DNA of 64,000 nucleotides. Origin: Methylobacterium adhaesivum (lineage in GTDB: Bacteria; Pseudomonadota; Alphaproteobacteria; Rhizobiales; Beijerinckiaceae). Position 1 is the first letter of the stretch. The number at the start of each line of letters is the position of its first letter. The position numbers were made by a program, and so were the translations under genes. Under the pieces are notes generated by a model that worked only from the letters and a program-made list of their open reading frames with translations, was not told where the DNA came from and did not search any database. The stretch lies in contig NZ_BPQD01000001.1 in the NCBI RefSeq assembly GCF_022179065.1, positions 434,001-498,000 on the forward strand, written 5' to 3'. This document shows positions 45,605-54,508 of this stretch, piece after piece.

Positions 45605-47902
45605 ATGGCACACGAGGAGCCGGTCTCGGATTCCCCGGCGTTTGGGGGCGCCCGTGTCTCCTCGGCGACAGCCGAGGGCAGCGATGTCCCGACTGGCTCG
45701 GGTTCCCTCTCCTGGAAGGAGAGGGACAGGGTGAGGTGTGTGACATCTCTGAAATGGTCACACACCTCACCCCAACCCTCTCCTTCCAGGAGAGGGAGCT
45801 CGTCGCGGGTCTGGCGATCGATCGGTACGATCGTCGTTGCCTTCGTGCTCGTCACCGGATTCGCCTGTCTCCTCGCCCTCTGGCGCTTCGTCGCCACCCT
45901 CCCGCCCCTCGATCTCACGCAAGCGAACCTGCGCTCCACCGTGGTGCTCGACCGTGACGGCGGCCTGCTCCGCCCGTTCGCCACCGTGGATGGGCGCTGG
46001 CGCCTGCCGCTTACCGCAGGGCAGGTCGATCCGCGCTTGCTCGCCATGCTGACGGCCTACGAGGACCGGCGCTTCGCCAGGCATCCGGGTATCGACCCCG
46101 TGGCGATCCTGCGTGCTGCCGGGCAATGGCTGCGGCACGGCCGCATCGTCTCGGGGGGCTCGACCCTGTCGATGCAGGTGGCCCGCCTCGTCGAACCGCG
46201 CGCCGCGCGCTCGCTGAATGCCAAGCTGCGTCAGGGCGTGCGCGCGGTCGAGCTGGAACGCCGCCTCGGCAAGGCGGGGGTGCTCGACCTCTACCTTGCC
46301 CTCGCGCCCTATGGCGGTCCGGTGGAGGGCCTGCGCGCGGCGAGTCTGGCCTATTTCGGCCGTGATCCGGCGCGCCTGTCCTTCGCCGAGGCGGCGCTCC
46401 TCGTGGCGCTGCCGCAGGCTCCGGAGGCGCGCCGGCCCGACCGGTTCCCCGAAGCCGCTCGCCGTGCCCGCGACCGGGTCCTCGACCGCGTCGCCGCGCG
46501 AGGGATCATCACGCCCGCCGAGGCGCGGGCGGCCAAGGCCGAGCCGGTGCCGCACGGGCGAAAACCGTTCCCCATGCTCGCCGCGCACGCGGCGGAAGCC
46601 GCAGTAGCGGCCGATCCCACCACGCAAAGCATCCGCCTCACCCTCGACGGGCGCCTGCAAGCGAGCCTCGAGGCTCTCGCCACCGAGCGCGCCGCTGCCC
46701 TGGGGCCGAACCTCTCCGTGGCGATCCTGGCCCTCGACAACCGCACGGGCGCGGTCGTCGCGCAGGTCGGCAGCCCCGGCCACGGCGATGCGAGCCGCCT
46801 CGGGGCCATCGACATGACGGGCGCCATCCGCTCGCCCGGCTCGGCCCTGAAGCCATTCATCTACGCCCTGGCCTTCGAGCAGGGGATCGCCCATCCCGAA
46901 ACCCAGCTCGACGATCGGCCCGTGCGCTTTCCCGGCGCCTACGCGCCCGAGAATTTCGACCTCGGCTACCAGGGCACGGTGACGGCCCGGCGCGCCCTGC
47001 AACTCTCCCTCAACGTTCCGGCGGTGGAACTGCTCCAAGCGGTCGGCGCCGCCCGCTTCATCGCCCGCCTGCGGGAGGCGGGGGCGCGCATCGACCTGCC
47101 GCGCGACACCGCCCCCGGCCTGCCCGTGGCCCTCGGGGGGCTCGGCATCACCCTCACCGACCTTGCGCGGCTGTTCTCGGGACTGGCGCGGGGCGGGCTG
47201 GTGCCGCCCCTCGTGCGCCGCCAGGACAGGGTCCCCGTCGCGGCGTTCGACCTCCGGATCGCCGAGCCCGTGGCGGCCTGGTACGTCGCCGACATCCTGC
47301 GCGGCGCGCCGCCGCCCGAGAACGCCCTGGCGGGCCGCATCGCCTACAAGACCGGCACGTCCTACGGCTACCGCGATGCCTGGGCCGTCGGGTTCGACCG
47401 CCGCGTCACCCTCGCGGTCTGGGTCGGGCGTCCGGACGGCAACGCCGTTCCGGGCCTCGTCGGCAGAGTGGTGGCCGCCCCGATCCTGTTCGACGCCTTC
47501 GCCCGCTTCGGCGGGGAGCCCGAGGCGATGCCGCGCCCGTCCGAGGCCCTGGTGGCCAGCACCACCGGCCTGCCGCCGCCCCTGCGGCACCTGCGCAGCG
47601 ACGTTCCCAGAACCGTCTCGATGAGCCTCACCGCGACGCTCAAGATAGCCTACCCACCCGATGGCGCCCGGATCGACCTCGGTTTCGCGGAGCCCGCCCT
47701 AGCGGGCGACGCGCCTGAGGGCCGGCTCGCCCTCAAGGCCATCGGCGGCGTTCCACCCCTGACCTGGATGGTCGATGGCCTGCCCGTGACGGTCGGCTCC
47801 CGGCGTCAGTCGGTATGGAGCCCCGAGGGGGCCGGCTTCGCCCGGATCTCGGTGATGGATGCCGCCGGGGCTTCCGACTCCGTGATGGTCCGCATCGAAT
47901 AG
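45605..47902 (+). CDS. pbpC: Penicillin-binding protein 1C
   Basis: Bifunctional peptidoglycan glycosyltransferase/transpeptidase-like enzyme; works with the bacterial alpha-2-macroglobulin in wall repair. 765 residues in this reading. One membrane helix (IGTIVVAFVLVTGFACLLALW), glycosyltransferase motif YEDRRF and SGGSTLSMQVARL, transpeptidase SALK (Ser413), SLN and KTGTS, and a C-terminal BiPBP_C domain. The first 64 or so codons include the 92-base repeat at 45705. A GTG at 45731, with AAGGAGAGG supplied by the repeat, is an alternative start; the GTG at 45845 would cut the helix. Either way the gene follows yfhM at once. Confidence 0.92.
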   Translation: MAHEEPVSDSPAFGGARVSSATAEGSDVPTGSGSLSWKERDRVRCVTSLKWSHTSPQPSPSRRGSSSRVWRSIGTIVVAFVLVTGFACLLALWRFVATLPPLDLTQANLRSTVVLDRDGGLLRPFATVDGRWRLPLTAGQVDPRLLAMLTAYEDRRFARHPGIDPVAILRAAGQWLRHGRIVSGGSTLSMQVARLVEPRAARSLNAKLRQGVRAVELERRLGKAGVLDLYLALAPYGGPVEGLRAASLAYFGRDPARLSFAEAALLVALPQAPEARRPDRFPEAARRARDRVLDRVAARGIITPAEARAAKAEPVPHGRKPFPMLAAHAAEAAVAADPTTQSIRLTLDGRLQASLEALATERAAALGPNLSVAILALDNRTGAVVAQVGSPGHGDASRLGAIDMTGAIRSPGSALKPFIYALAFEQGIAHPETQLDDRPVRFPGAYAPENFDLGYQGTVTARRALQLSLNVPAVELLQAVGAARFIARLREAGARIDLPRDTAPGLPVALGGLGITLTDLARLFSGLARGGLVPPLVRRQDRVPVAAFDLRIAEPVAAWYVADILRGAPPPENALAGRIAYKTGTSYGYRDAWAVGFDRRVTLAVWVGRPDGNAVPGLVGRVVAAPILFDAFARFGGEPEAMPRPSEALVASTTGLPPPLRHLRSDVPRTVSMSLTATLKIAYPPDGARIDLGFAEPALAGDAPEGRLALKAIGGVPPLTWMVDGLPVTVGSRRQSVWSPEGAGFARISVMDAAGASDSVMVRIE
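45705..45796 (+). repeat. 92-base nested inverted-repeat element, copy 2, within the pbpC 5' end
   Basis: The outer 21-base arms 45705-45725 and 45776-45796 are exact inverted copies and identical to those at 6533. The inner arms GGTGAGGTGTGTGA and TCACACACCTCACC also pair. The element is in frame with pbpC, encoding residues like CVTSLKWSHTSPQPSPSRRG. Confidence 0.9.
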
Positions 47903-49069
47903 GGCCGCGTCGTAGCGCGCTGCCTTCGAGGCGGGGTGGGCGCAGTCCACCCGGTTCCGGCCGTTCCGCTTGGCGGCGTAGAGGGCCACGTCGGCCGCCC
48001 TCATGAGATCGTCGAGGTCGTGCCCGCAGGCTCGCGTCGTCGCGAGACCGATGCTGACGCTGACGTTCAGCTTGGGCCACGCCGGAACGGTGAGGCAGGC
48101 GATGGCCCGGCGGATCATGTCGGCCCGGGCAGGCGCATCCGCGAGGTCCGTGAACAGGCAGGCGAACTCCTCCCCGCCCATGCGGCCGAAGATCGTTCCC
48201 GGCGGCATCAGGGCACCGGCCGCGTGACAGAATCCGACCAGGACACCGTCGCCGACGGCATGACCGTAGGAGTCGTTGATGCGCTTGAAATGATCGAGAT
48301 CGAACAGCAGCAGCGCCGCGTTCGGGGGCCGCAGGTTCAGGGCCGCCTCGGCTTCGGCCACGAAGGCCCGCCGGTTGGCGATGCCCGTGAGTGGATCCAG
48401 GGCGGCGGCCCTGCGCTGGAGGTGTTCGGCCCGCTCCTTGGTCAAGGCCATCAGGACGAAGGCGAGGGCCACGGTCATCAGCATGCCGAGGCAAGCCAGA
48501 ATGGCGAGGGTGGGCGTGGGCAGGAGAGCGCCACCGACGATCTGGGAGCGGTCCAGGATCGCAACGGGAATACGCACGGCGTAGATCAGCGCGTAGACCA
48601 AAAGGAGGATCACGGCCGGATAGCGGGACACCAGGGGTTCGGTTCGCCCCCGCCAGATCAGCGCCGCCGTGGCGAAGCAGAAGCCACCCGCCAAGGTCGA
48701 AGCCAGGACGATGCGGGCAGCCATGGAGGCATAGAAGTCCGGGATCAGGCACGCGCCGCACCAGAGGCCGATGCCGGCCACGACCGTCCACGGATGCAGG
48801 CTCCGCCCTTCGAAGGCGCGGGTGCCCATCCAGATCAGCCCGTAGCCGCCAATGATCAGGACGTTGGCGAGGGCGATGGAGAGCAGGTCCGGGATGGCGC
48901 CGCGCAGCGCCAGGAGGGCCGAGCCGACGCTGCCGCCGAGATGGGCGATGCCCCAGATCGCCAGGGCCCGCATCTGCCGGGCCTGACTCCACGATAGAAG
49001 GAACAGGATCCCAACCAGGAAGGTCAGAATCACCGTGACCAAGAGCAGAGTCGGAGCGTCGAGCCGCAT
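47699..49069 (-). CDS. Membrane-bound GGDEF diguanylate cyclase
   Basis: Makes cyclic di-GMP. 456 residues. Six to seven membrane segments in the first 215 form the sensor region; then DPLTGIANRRAF, FDLDHFKRINDSYGHAVGDGV and the active motif GGEEF (298-302). The inhibitory RxxD site just before it is absent (PPGT), so product inhibition is unlikely. After about residue 390 the protein leaves the GGDEF domain, and its last 68 codons lie antisense to the end of pbpC. The tail (DHHGVGSPGGIHHRDPG) looks unstructured. Confidence 0.88.
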   Translation of the reverse strand: MRLDAPTLLLVTVILTFLVGILFLLSWSQARQMRALAIWGIAHLGGSVGSALLALRGAIPDLLSIALANVLIIGGYGLIWMGTRAFEGRSLHPWTVVAGIGLWCGACLIPDFYASMAARIVLASTLAGGFCFATAALIWRGRTEPLVSRYPAVILLLVYALIYAVRIPVAILDRSQIVGGALLPTPTLAILACLGMLMTVALAFVLMALTKERAEHLQRRAAALDPLTGIANRRAFVAEAEAALNLRPPNAALLLFDLDHFKRINDSYGHAVGDGVLVGFCHAAGALMPPGTIFGRMGGEEFACLFTDLADAPARADMIRRAIACLTVPAWPKLNVSVSIGLATTRACGHDLDDLMRAADVALYAAKRNGRNRVDCAHPASKAARYDAALFDADHHGVGSPGGIHHRDPGEAGPLGAPYRLTPGADRHGQAIDHPGQGWNAADGLEGEPALRRVAR

Positions 49070-49460
49070 GGATCCGTTCCAGGCCGCGAGGTCACCAGTC
49101 GCCCTTCCATGCGCGTTCGGCCTTAATCACGCATTTGCGAAGCAGGGGCAGTGGTTTTCGCGAATCTCCCGGTGCGTCGCCGTCCTCAGAACGGGTGCCG
49201 GCGATGATTGCAGCGTCCGCAGGGCATTCTTAACCCACGACCAGGAAGCAAAAGATTAAGACCGATTGCTGTTCGAGTGGAGGGACATCGCAAATCGGTC
49301 GTGCGAACACTGCTCATTTACATCGTGGGGCGGTATCGGGGCGCCGAATGCAATTCCCAGCCGAGTTCTGGGGGACCCGATGCTGCATGGAGGCCGCCCC
49401 GCAGTCATCCTTCCGAAGCGGATCGCGGCATGGGGACGGCGCCGGATCGTCATCGACGGA
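49070..49460. other. 391-base gap between the GGDEF gene and aroB
   Basis: Both flanking genes are on the minus strand, so the promoter of the GGDEF gene should lie here. An inverted repeat GACCGATTGC (49260-49269) / GCAAATCGGTC (49290-49300) with one bulge and a 20-base loop is visible. No convincing ORF or RNA gene was seen. Confidence 0.5.
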
Positions 49461-50579
49461 TCAACCGGCGCGCAGTTCGTCGGTCAGGAAGGCTCGCACC
49501 TCGGCCGCGTCGATGCCCGGGGCGATGAAGCTCTGACCGATGCCGCGGGCGAGGATAAAGGTCAGTGCCCCGTCGCGGACCTTCTTGTCCTGGGCCATGG
49601 CGTCGAGGAGCGCGTCGGCGTCGCCGCAGCCACCCGGGACCGCCCCGAGGGTTGTGGGCAGGCCGGCCAGGGCGAGGTGGTTGGCGACCCGCCCCGCATC
49701 CTGGCCCGGGCACAGGCCGAGGCGGGCGGAGAACCGGAAGGCGAGGGCGAGGCCGATGGCGACGCCCTCGCCGTGAACGAGGCGCTCGGACTCGTAACCC
49801 GTGAGGCGTTCCAGGGCATGGCCGAAGGTATGGCCGAGGTTGAGCAGGGCGCGCTCGCCGTCCTCGCGCTCGTCGCGCACCACGACGCCGGCCTTGGACC
49901 GACAGCAGATCGCCACGGCCTCGTCGCGCTCGGGGCCACCGGAGAAGATGCCGGCCCAATGGGCCTCGCACCAATCGAAGAACGCCGCGTCGCCGATGAG
50001 GCCGTACTTGGCGACCTCGGCGTAGCCGGCGCGCATCTCCCGCTCCGACAGGGTGTCGAGGGTGCCGGTATCGGCCAGCACTAGGCGCGGCTGGTGAAAC
50101 GCGCCGATGAGGTTCTTGCCGAGCGGCGAGTTGATGCCGGTCTTGCCGCCGACGGAAGAATCGACCTGGGCCAGGAGCGATGTCGGCGCCTGGACGAAGC
50201 GCACGCCGCGCCGGAGGGTGGCGGCGGCGAACCCCGCCAGATCGCCGACGACACCGCCGCCGAGGGCCACGACGATATCGCCGCGCTCGACCCGGTGGGC
50301 GAGGAGGCCGTCGCAGACTTCGGCGTAGGTCGCGTAACTCTTCGAGGCTTCGCCCGGAGCCACGGTGACGAGGCCGGAGCGCAGGCCCGCCGCCTCCAGG
50401 CTCCCTCGCAACCGGTCCGCATAGAGGGCGGCGACGTTGGCATCGGTGACGATCACGGCCGCCCGCGCGCCCAGGGCCGCGATGCGCGAGCCGGCTTCGT
50501 CGAAGAGGCCACGGCCGATGAGAATGCTGTAGGCGCGCCCCTGGTCGAGGGGCACGTCCACCGTCAGGCGGTCGGTCAC
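49461..50579 (-). CDS. aroB: 3-dehydroquinate synthase
   Basis: Second step of the shikimate pathway, NAD- and metal-dependent. 372 residues. Seen are the NAD-binding ALGGGVVGDLAGFAAATLRRG, the active-site segment QVDSSVGGKTGINSPLGKN, the metal-site residues in GYAEVAKYGLIGD, and LNLGHTFGHALE followed by HGEGVAIG. The start is a GTG at 50579 that overlaps the aroK stop (GTGA), so the two are translationally coupled. The open frame continues upstream into aroK without conservation. Confidence 0.95.
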   Translation of the reverse strand: MTDRLTVDVPLDQGRAYSILIGRGLFDEAGSRIAALGARAAVIVTDANVAALYADRLRGSLEAAGLRSGLVTVAPGEASKSYATYAEVCDGLLAHRVERGDIVVALGGGVVGDLAGFAAATLRRGVRFVQAPTSLLAQVDSSVGGKTGINSPLGKNLIGAFHQPRLVLADTGTLDTLSEREMRAGYAEVAKYGLIGDAAFFDWCEAHWAGIFSGGPERDEAVAICCRSKAGVVVRDEREDGERALLNLGHTFGHALERLTGYESERLVHGEGVAIGLALAFRFSARLGLCPGQDAGRVANHLALAGLPTTLGAVPGGCGDADALLDAMAQDKKVRDGALTFILARGIGQSFIAPGIDAAEVRAFLTDELRAG

Positions 50580-51208
50580 TGGGCTGCGATTCCCTGAGAG
50601 TCGAGGCGAGGGGAGACGGGGCCGTTGAGGTGGGCGTCGAGGGCTTCCATCACGTCCTGCACCACACGGTCGTGGGCGACATCGCGCGACAGCACCACCA
50701 CGTCGGCGGTGGCGTAGACCGGATGCCGCAGTTCCATCAATCCGCGCAGGGTCTCCTCCGGATCGTCGGTCTGGAGAAGGGGGCGGCCCCCGCGCTTGCG
50801 CACCCGGCGCATGAGCACGTCGAGTTCGGCCTTGAGCCACACCGAGACGCCGCGCTCCGCGATCCGCTCCCGCGTGCTCGCGCGCATGAAGGCGCCGCCG
50901 CCCGTGGCGAGCACGAGGGGGCCCTCGCGCATGAGCCGGGCGATCACCCGCTCCTCGCCATCGCGAAAACTCGGCTCGCCGTAGATCGCGAAGATGTCCG
51001 GGATCGTCAGCTTGGCCGCCGTCTCGATCTCGATATCGGCGTCGCGGAACATCAGGCCGAGGCGCGAGGCCAGGCGACGGCCGACCGTGCTCTTGCCGGC
51101 CCCCATCAGGCCGACGAGCACGATGGAGCGGTCGCCCAGGGCACGGCGCAGGCGCAGTTCGATGGGGTCGCCAGGGGGCGGGGTGCCCTGAGGCTCGGCT
51201 TCGGTCAT
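50576..51208 (-). CDS. aroK: Shikimate kinase
   Basis: Phosphorylates shikimate at O-3 using ATP. About 210 residues. Walker A GLMGAGKSTVGRRLA, shikimate-binding DADIEIE and RDGEERVI, the GGG loop ATGGGAF and the lid RGGRPLL are present. A 25-residue N-terminal extension precedes the kinase fold. The ATG at 51208 is chosen (GAAG upstream); a GTG at 51220 adds four residues. It overlaps aroB by four bases and is divergent from the small membrane protein and xerD. Confidence 0.95.
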   Translation of the reverse strand: MTEAEPQGTPPPGDPIELRLRRALGDRSIVLVGLMGAGKSTVGRRLASRLGLMFRDADIEIETAAKLTIPDIFAIYGEPSFRDGEERVIARLMREGPLVLATGGGAFMRASTRERIAERGVSVWLKAELDVLMRRVRKRGGRPLLQTDDPEETLRGLMELRHPVYATADVVVLSRDVAHDRVVQDVMEALDAHLNGPVSPRLDSQGIAAQ

Positions 51209-51488
51209 CGGCTTCTTCACATCGTTGCGCGGGTCTTAGCGCGTTTTGCAGATCGGGCGAAGCGGTGCCTGCACCGGACGCTTGGAAAACCCGATTGCCC
51301 CGGTCCGCGGTTCCGGCCCGTTGCTTGCGCTGTCCCTGTGGCCGCGAAGTCATTGCCACGGCGCGCCCCACATGGTGCAAGCGACGAACCCCATCCGCTG
51401 CCACCGTGCCCTGAAGTGTTCTCCGGCGAAATGGATGCCGGTTCGTCGCGAGAGAACACGCCTAGTCCCGCGATCGAGGTTCGTCCGA

Positions 51489-51641
51489 GTGCCGACCCTG
51501 TTCCGTTTCCTCGCCACCCTCGCGATTCTGGGCGGGCTCGCCTTCGCGGGGCTCTTCGCCCTGGCGACCCTGGTGGTGCCGACACCGCGCGAGATGAGCG
51601 TGACGATTCCCGCCTCCAAGCTTCAGCCGCCGGGCCGGTGA
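51489..51641 (+). CDS. Conserved small membrane protein before xerD
   Basis: 50 residues from a GTG at 51489. One membrane helix (FRFLATLAILGGLAFAGLFALATLVV) and a short extracytoplasmic tail (PTPREMSVTIPASKLQPPG). I recall similar single-helix proteins with a P-REM-V-IP motif between aroK and xerD in other Hyphomicrobiales; that memory cannot be checked here. The stop overlaps the xerD GTG by four bases, so the two are probably coupled. The function is unknown. Confidence 0.6.
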   Translation: MPTLFRFLATLAILGGLAFAGLFALATLVVPTPREMSVTIPASKLQPPGR

Positions 51642-52576
51642 GCGCGGCACCGGCCGTGGACATCCCGTCCGGCGACGGGCTGATTCAGGGCTACCTCGAC
51701 ATGCTCGCGGCCGAGCGCGGGGCGGCCGCCAACACGCTCAGCGCCTATCGCCGCGATCTCGCCGATTACCTCGGCGTTCTGACGCGGGCCGGACACGATC
51801 CCCTTACCCTCGAGGCCGGCCCCGTGCGGGCCTACATGGCCGAGCTGGAGACGCGCGGTCTGTCGGCATCCTCCGCCGCCCGGCGCCTGTCCTGCATCCG
51901 GGGGTTCCACCGGTTCCTATACGCGGAGGGGTTTTCCGAGGGCGATCCGAGCGCGCCCGTCGCCGCGCCGCGCAAGGGGCGCGTGCTGCCCAAGGTGCTG
52001 TCGGTCGCCGAAGTCGACACCCTACTCGCCACCGCCCGGCGGCAGGCCGAGGCGGACGGCACCGGGCGGAGCCGGCGGATGCTCTGCCTCATCGAACTCC
52101 TGTACGCCACGGGCCTGCGCGTCTCCGAGCTCATCGCCCTGCCGCGGGCGGCGGGCTCGACGCGGGAGCGCTACCTCGTGGTCAAGGGCAAGGGTGGACG
52201 CGAGCGCCTGGTTCCGCTCACCGAGATGGCACGCGGCGCCATGCGCGATCACCTCGCCCGCCTACCCGTCGACGGGCCCTGGCTGTTTCCCGCCGACAGC
52301 GAGAGCGGCCACCTCACGCGGCAATCCTTCGCCCGCGATCTCAAGGATGTCGCCGCCGCCGCCGGCCTTCGCCCCGACCGGGTGAGCCCACACGTCCTAC
52401 GCCACGCCTTCGCCAGCCACCTGCTGCAGAACGGCGCGGACCTGCGCATCGTGCAGGAACTCCTGGGCCATGCCGACATCGCCACGACGCAGATCTACAC
52501 CCACGTCCTCGACGACCGCCTGAAGGGGATGGTGCGCGACCTCCATCCCCTGTCCGACGCCGAGGACGCGGACTGA
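51638..52576 (+). CDS. xerD: Tyrosine recombinase XerD
   Basis: Resolves chromosome dimers at dif together with XerC and FtsK. 312 residues. The catalytic set is complete: Arg161 (ATGLRVSEL), Lys in VVKGKGG (183/185), His252 and Arg255 (SPHVLRH), His278 (LLGHAD) and Tyr287 (IYTH). An N-terminal SAM-like DNA-binding domain precedes it (FLDYL-type [26 protein letters not shown]). GTG start overlapping the previous stop. The position next to aroKB is that of the chromosomal housekeeping gene rather than a phage integrase. Confidence 0.93.
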   Translation: MSAAPAVDIPSGDGLIQGYLDMLAAERGAAANTLSAYRRDLADYLGVLTRAGHDPLTLEAGPVRAYMAELETRGLSASSAARRLSCIRGFHRFLYAEGFSEGDPSAPVAAPRKGRVLPKVLSVAEVDTLLATARRQAEADGTGRSRRMLCLIELLYATGLRVSELIALPRAAGSTRERYLVVKGKGGRERLVPLTEMARGAMRDHLARLPVDGPWLFPADSESGHLTRQSFARDLKDVAAAAGLRPDRVSPHVLRHAFASHLLQNGADLRIVQELLGHADIATTQIYTHVLDDRLKGMVRDLHPLSDAEDAD

Positions 52577-52579
52577 GGT

Positions 52580-53806
52580 TCAGGCCCGCGCATCCTCCTG
52601 CAGGGTGTCCTCGATGTAGAGCTGGGCGAGCAGCACCTTGATCACCGCCAGGAGCGGCAGGGCGAGCGCGATGCCCCACAGGCCGAACAGCACGCCGAGC
52701 ACGAGCTGGCCGGCGAAGATGGTGGCGGGCGGGATGTCGAGGGCCCGCTTCTGGATGTACGGCGTCAGGCCGTAGCTCTCGAGGGTCTGGACGGCGAGAT
52801 AGACCCCCATGGCGCCGAGCACGGCCGTGAGGCCCGAGGCCAAAGCCGCGAGCACGATGACGAGGCCGGCGATGAGCGGGCCGATGGTGGGGATGAAGGC
52901 GAGAAGCCCTGCCTGGATGCCGAGGATCAGCGCCCCGCCGATGCCGAGGATGCTCAGGCCCGCCCAGGTGCACAGGAAGATCACCGCCATGGTGATGAGC
53001 TGGCCGAACAGCCAGTGTCGAAGGGTCTCTCCCATCCCGTCGAGAAGGGCCCGCGCCCGCGCCCGGTGGCGGGGCGGTACGAAGCGCACGGCGCCGTCGC
53101 GGTAGCTCCCCGGATCGGCCGCGCAGGACAGGCCGAGAAACACGATGACGAGGACATTGCCGAGGGCGCTGAACAGAGCGATGACCACGCTTGCCGCCGG
53201 ACCGAGGACACTGCCCGCATCCGACAGGATCGAGCCCGGACTTTCCATGGCATTCGACGCGAGGCCGGCGAGGCCGCCGGACTTCTGCTGCTTCGCGTCC
53301 GAGGCATCCTTGTTCGGGCTGTCGGTCTTGGCCGGAGCGGTGAGGCCCGGGACGTCGATGCCGTAATCCTTGAGGCGGTCCCGCACGGTGTTAGCCTGAG
53401 AGGCGACCGTCTGCCCGAGGTCGCGGCCCTGCTGCATCACCGTGGCGCCGCCGAAGGCGATCACCGACAGGCTGAAGCCCGCCAGGGCAAGGCTGACGAG
53501 GCTGAGGCGCAGGCCGCGTCCGGCGGGCATGACCTTGCCGAGAAGCTGGGTCAGCCCGTCGAGGAAGACGCCGAGCAGAATGCCGGCGAAGACGAGAAGC
53601 AGGGTCGAGACCGCGCTCCAGGCCAGAGCCAGGAAGGCCGTGAAGGCAACGATGGCGATGCCCGAGGCTGCGAGGGACCAGCCCTTCGGCTGCGGGCCGG
53701 CGGGCCCTTGGGGAACCGCTTGGGGGACGGGCTTGGTGCCGGGTATGGAAATCGGGTGCACTCCTCGGATGGGGCGCCACGGGGCGCATGGGGCGCCCGT
53801 CGGCAC
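52580..53806 (-). CDS. AI-2E family transporter
   Basis: Polytopic inner-membrane protein of 408 residues with about eight membrane segments. The paired N-terminal helices (GIAIVAFTAFLALAWS, STLLLVFAGILLGVFLDGL), a large soluble loop (about 120-190) and the C-terminal hallmark ILGIQAGLLAFIPTIGPLIAG followed by GVLFGLWGIALALPLLAVIKVL place it in the family once named for autoinducer-2 export. The substrate is unknown; some members are Na+/H+ antiporters. The start at 53806 (GTG) is tentative. It converges on xerD with a 3-base gap. Confidence 0.88.
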   Translation of the reverse strand: MPTGAPCAPWRPIRGVHPISIPGTKPVPQAVPQGPAGPQPKGWSLAASGIAIVAFTAFLALAWSAVSTLLLVFAGILLGVFLDGLTQLLGKVMPAGRGLRLSLVSLALAGFSLSVIAFGGATVMQQGRDLGQTVASQANTVRDRLKDYGIDVPGLTAPAKTDSPNKDASDAKQQKSGGLAGLASNAMESPGSILSDAGSVLGPAASVVIALFSALGNVLVIVFLGLSCAADPGSYRDGAVRFVPPRHRARARALLDGMGETLRHWLFGQLITMAVIFLCTWAGLSILGIGGALILGIQAGLLAFIPTIGPLIAGLVIVLAALASGLTAVLGAMGVYLAVQTLESYGLTPYIQKRALDIPPATIFAGQLVLGVLFGLWGIALALPLLAVIKVLLAQLYIEDTLQEDARA

Positions 53807-53839
53807 AAGGACGGATGGGCCCTTCGCCTGTGGATGCGC

Positions 53840-54307
53840 TCAGGTCCAACGCGCGGCGGCGTCGTCGTCCGCCTGTGTCGCTTCCACCCAGCCGCCGATC
53901 GTTCCGTCCGCGAGGTGCTCGCGCTTCCAGAACGGCGCCTGCGTCTTGAGATAGTCCATGAGGAAGCTCGCCGCCTCGAAGGCCGCGACCCGATGGGCGG
54001 AGGCCGCCAGCACGAGGACGATCCCGTCGCCCGGCGCCACGAGACCGTGGCGGTGGATCACCCGAACCCCCTGGAGCGGCCAGCGGCCCCGGGCGGCCTC
54101 CACGACCCGGCCGATCTCAGCTTCGGCCATGCCGGGATAATGCTCGAGTTCGAGGGCCGTGAGACGTCCGCCCTCGTCGCGGCACAGGCCGGTGAAGGTC
54201 ACGATGGCGCCGGCCCGGCCCTGGAGGTCGCGGGTCAGGGCCGCGAGCTCTCCCGCCACGTCGAACGGTTCGGCCTGGATGCTGACCTCGGCGAGGGGGG
54301 CGGTCAT
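53840..54307 (-). CDS. moaE: Molybdopterin synthase catalytic subunit
   Basis: Large subunit of molybdopterin synthase; with MoaD it adds sulfur to precursor Z. 155 residues. Seen are FTGLCRDEGG, LELEHYPGMAE, VIHRHGLVAPGD and the catalytic-lysine segment MDYLKTQAPFWKRE. Start ATG at 54307. MoaD is not next to it within the window; the AI-2E gene lies 33 bases downstream on the same strand. Confidence 0.94.
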   Translation of the reverse strand: MTAPLAEVSIQAEPFDVAGELAALTRDLQGRAGAIVTFTGLCRDEGGRLTALELEHYPGMAEAEIGRVVEAARGRWPLQGVRVIHRHGLVAPGDGIVLVLAASAHRVAAFEAASFLMDYLKTQAPFWKREHLADGTIGGWVEATQADDDAAARWT

Positions 54308-54508
54308 GGCGTCTCACTGCAGCGGGGTTGGTCGGCGTGCCGATTGCGCTTGAGCCCGGCGCGGCGACGGGACATTGCTGACAATCCCCACGACGCGGAC
54401 CCGCGCCGTGAGCATCGCTTCGGGGCCGCGCATGTCCGTGCGGCTCCTGAGATCCTATATGTCCCTCGCCCCGGTCCGCGCCACCGGGCCTCGAAGGAGA
54501 CCGCCCGC

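Noticed and set aside
50580-51404. Extension of the aroB frame upstream to 51404
   Set aside because: It runs through aroK in another frame; the GTG at 50579 overlapping the aroK stop is the natural start.
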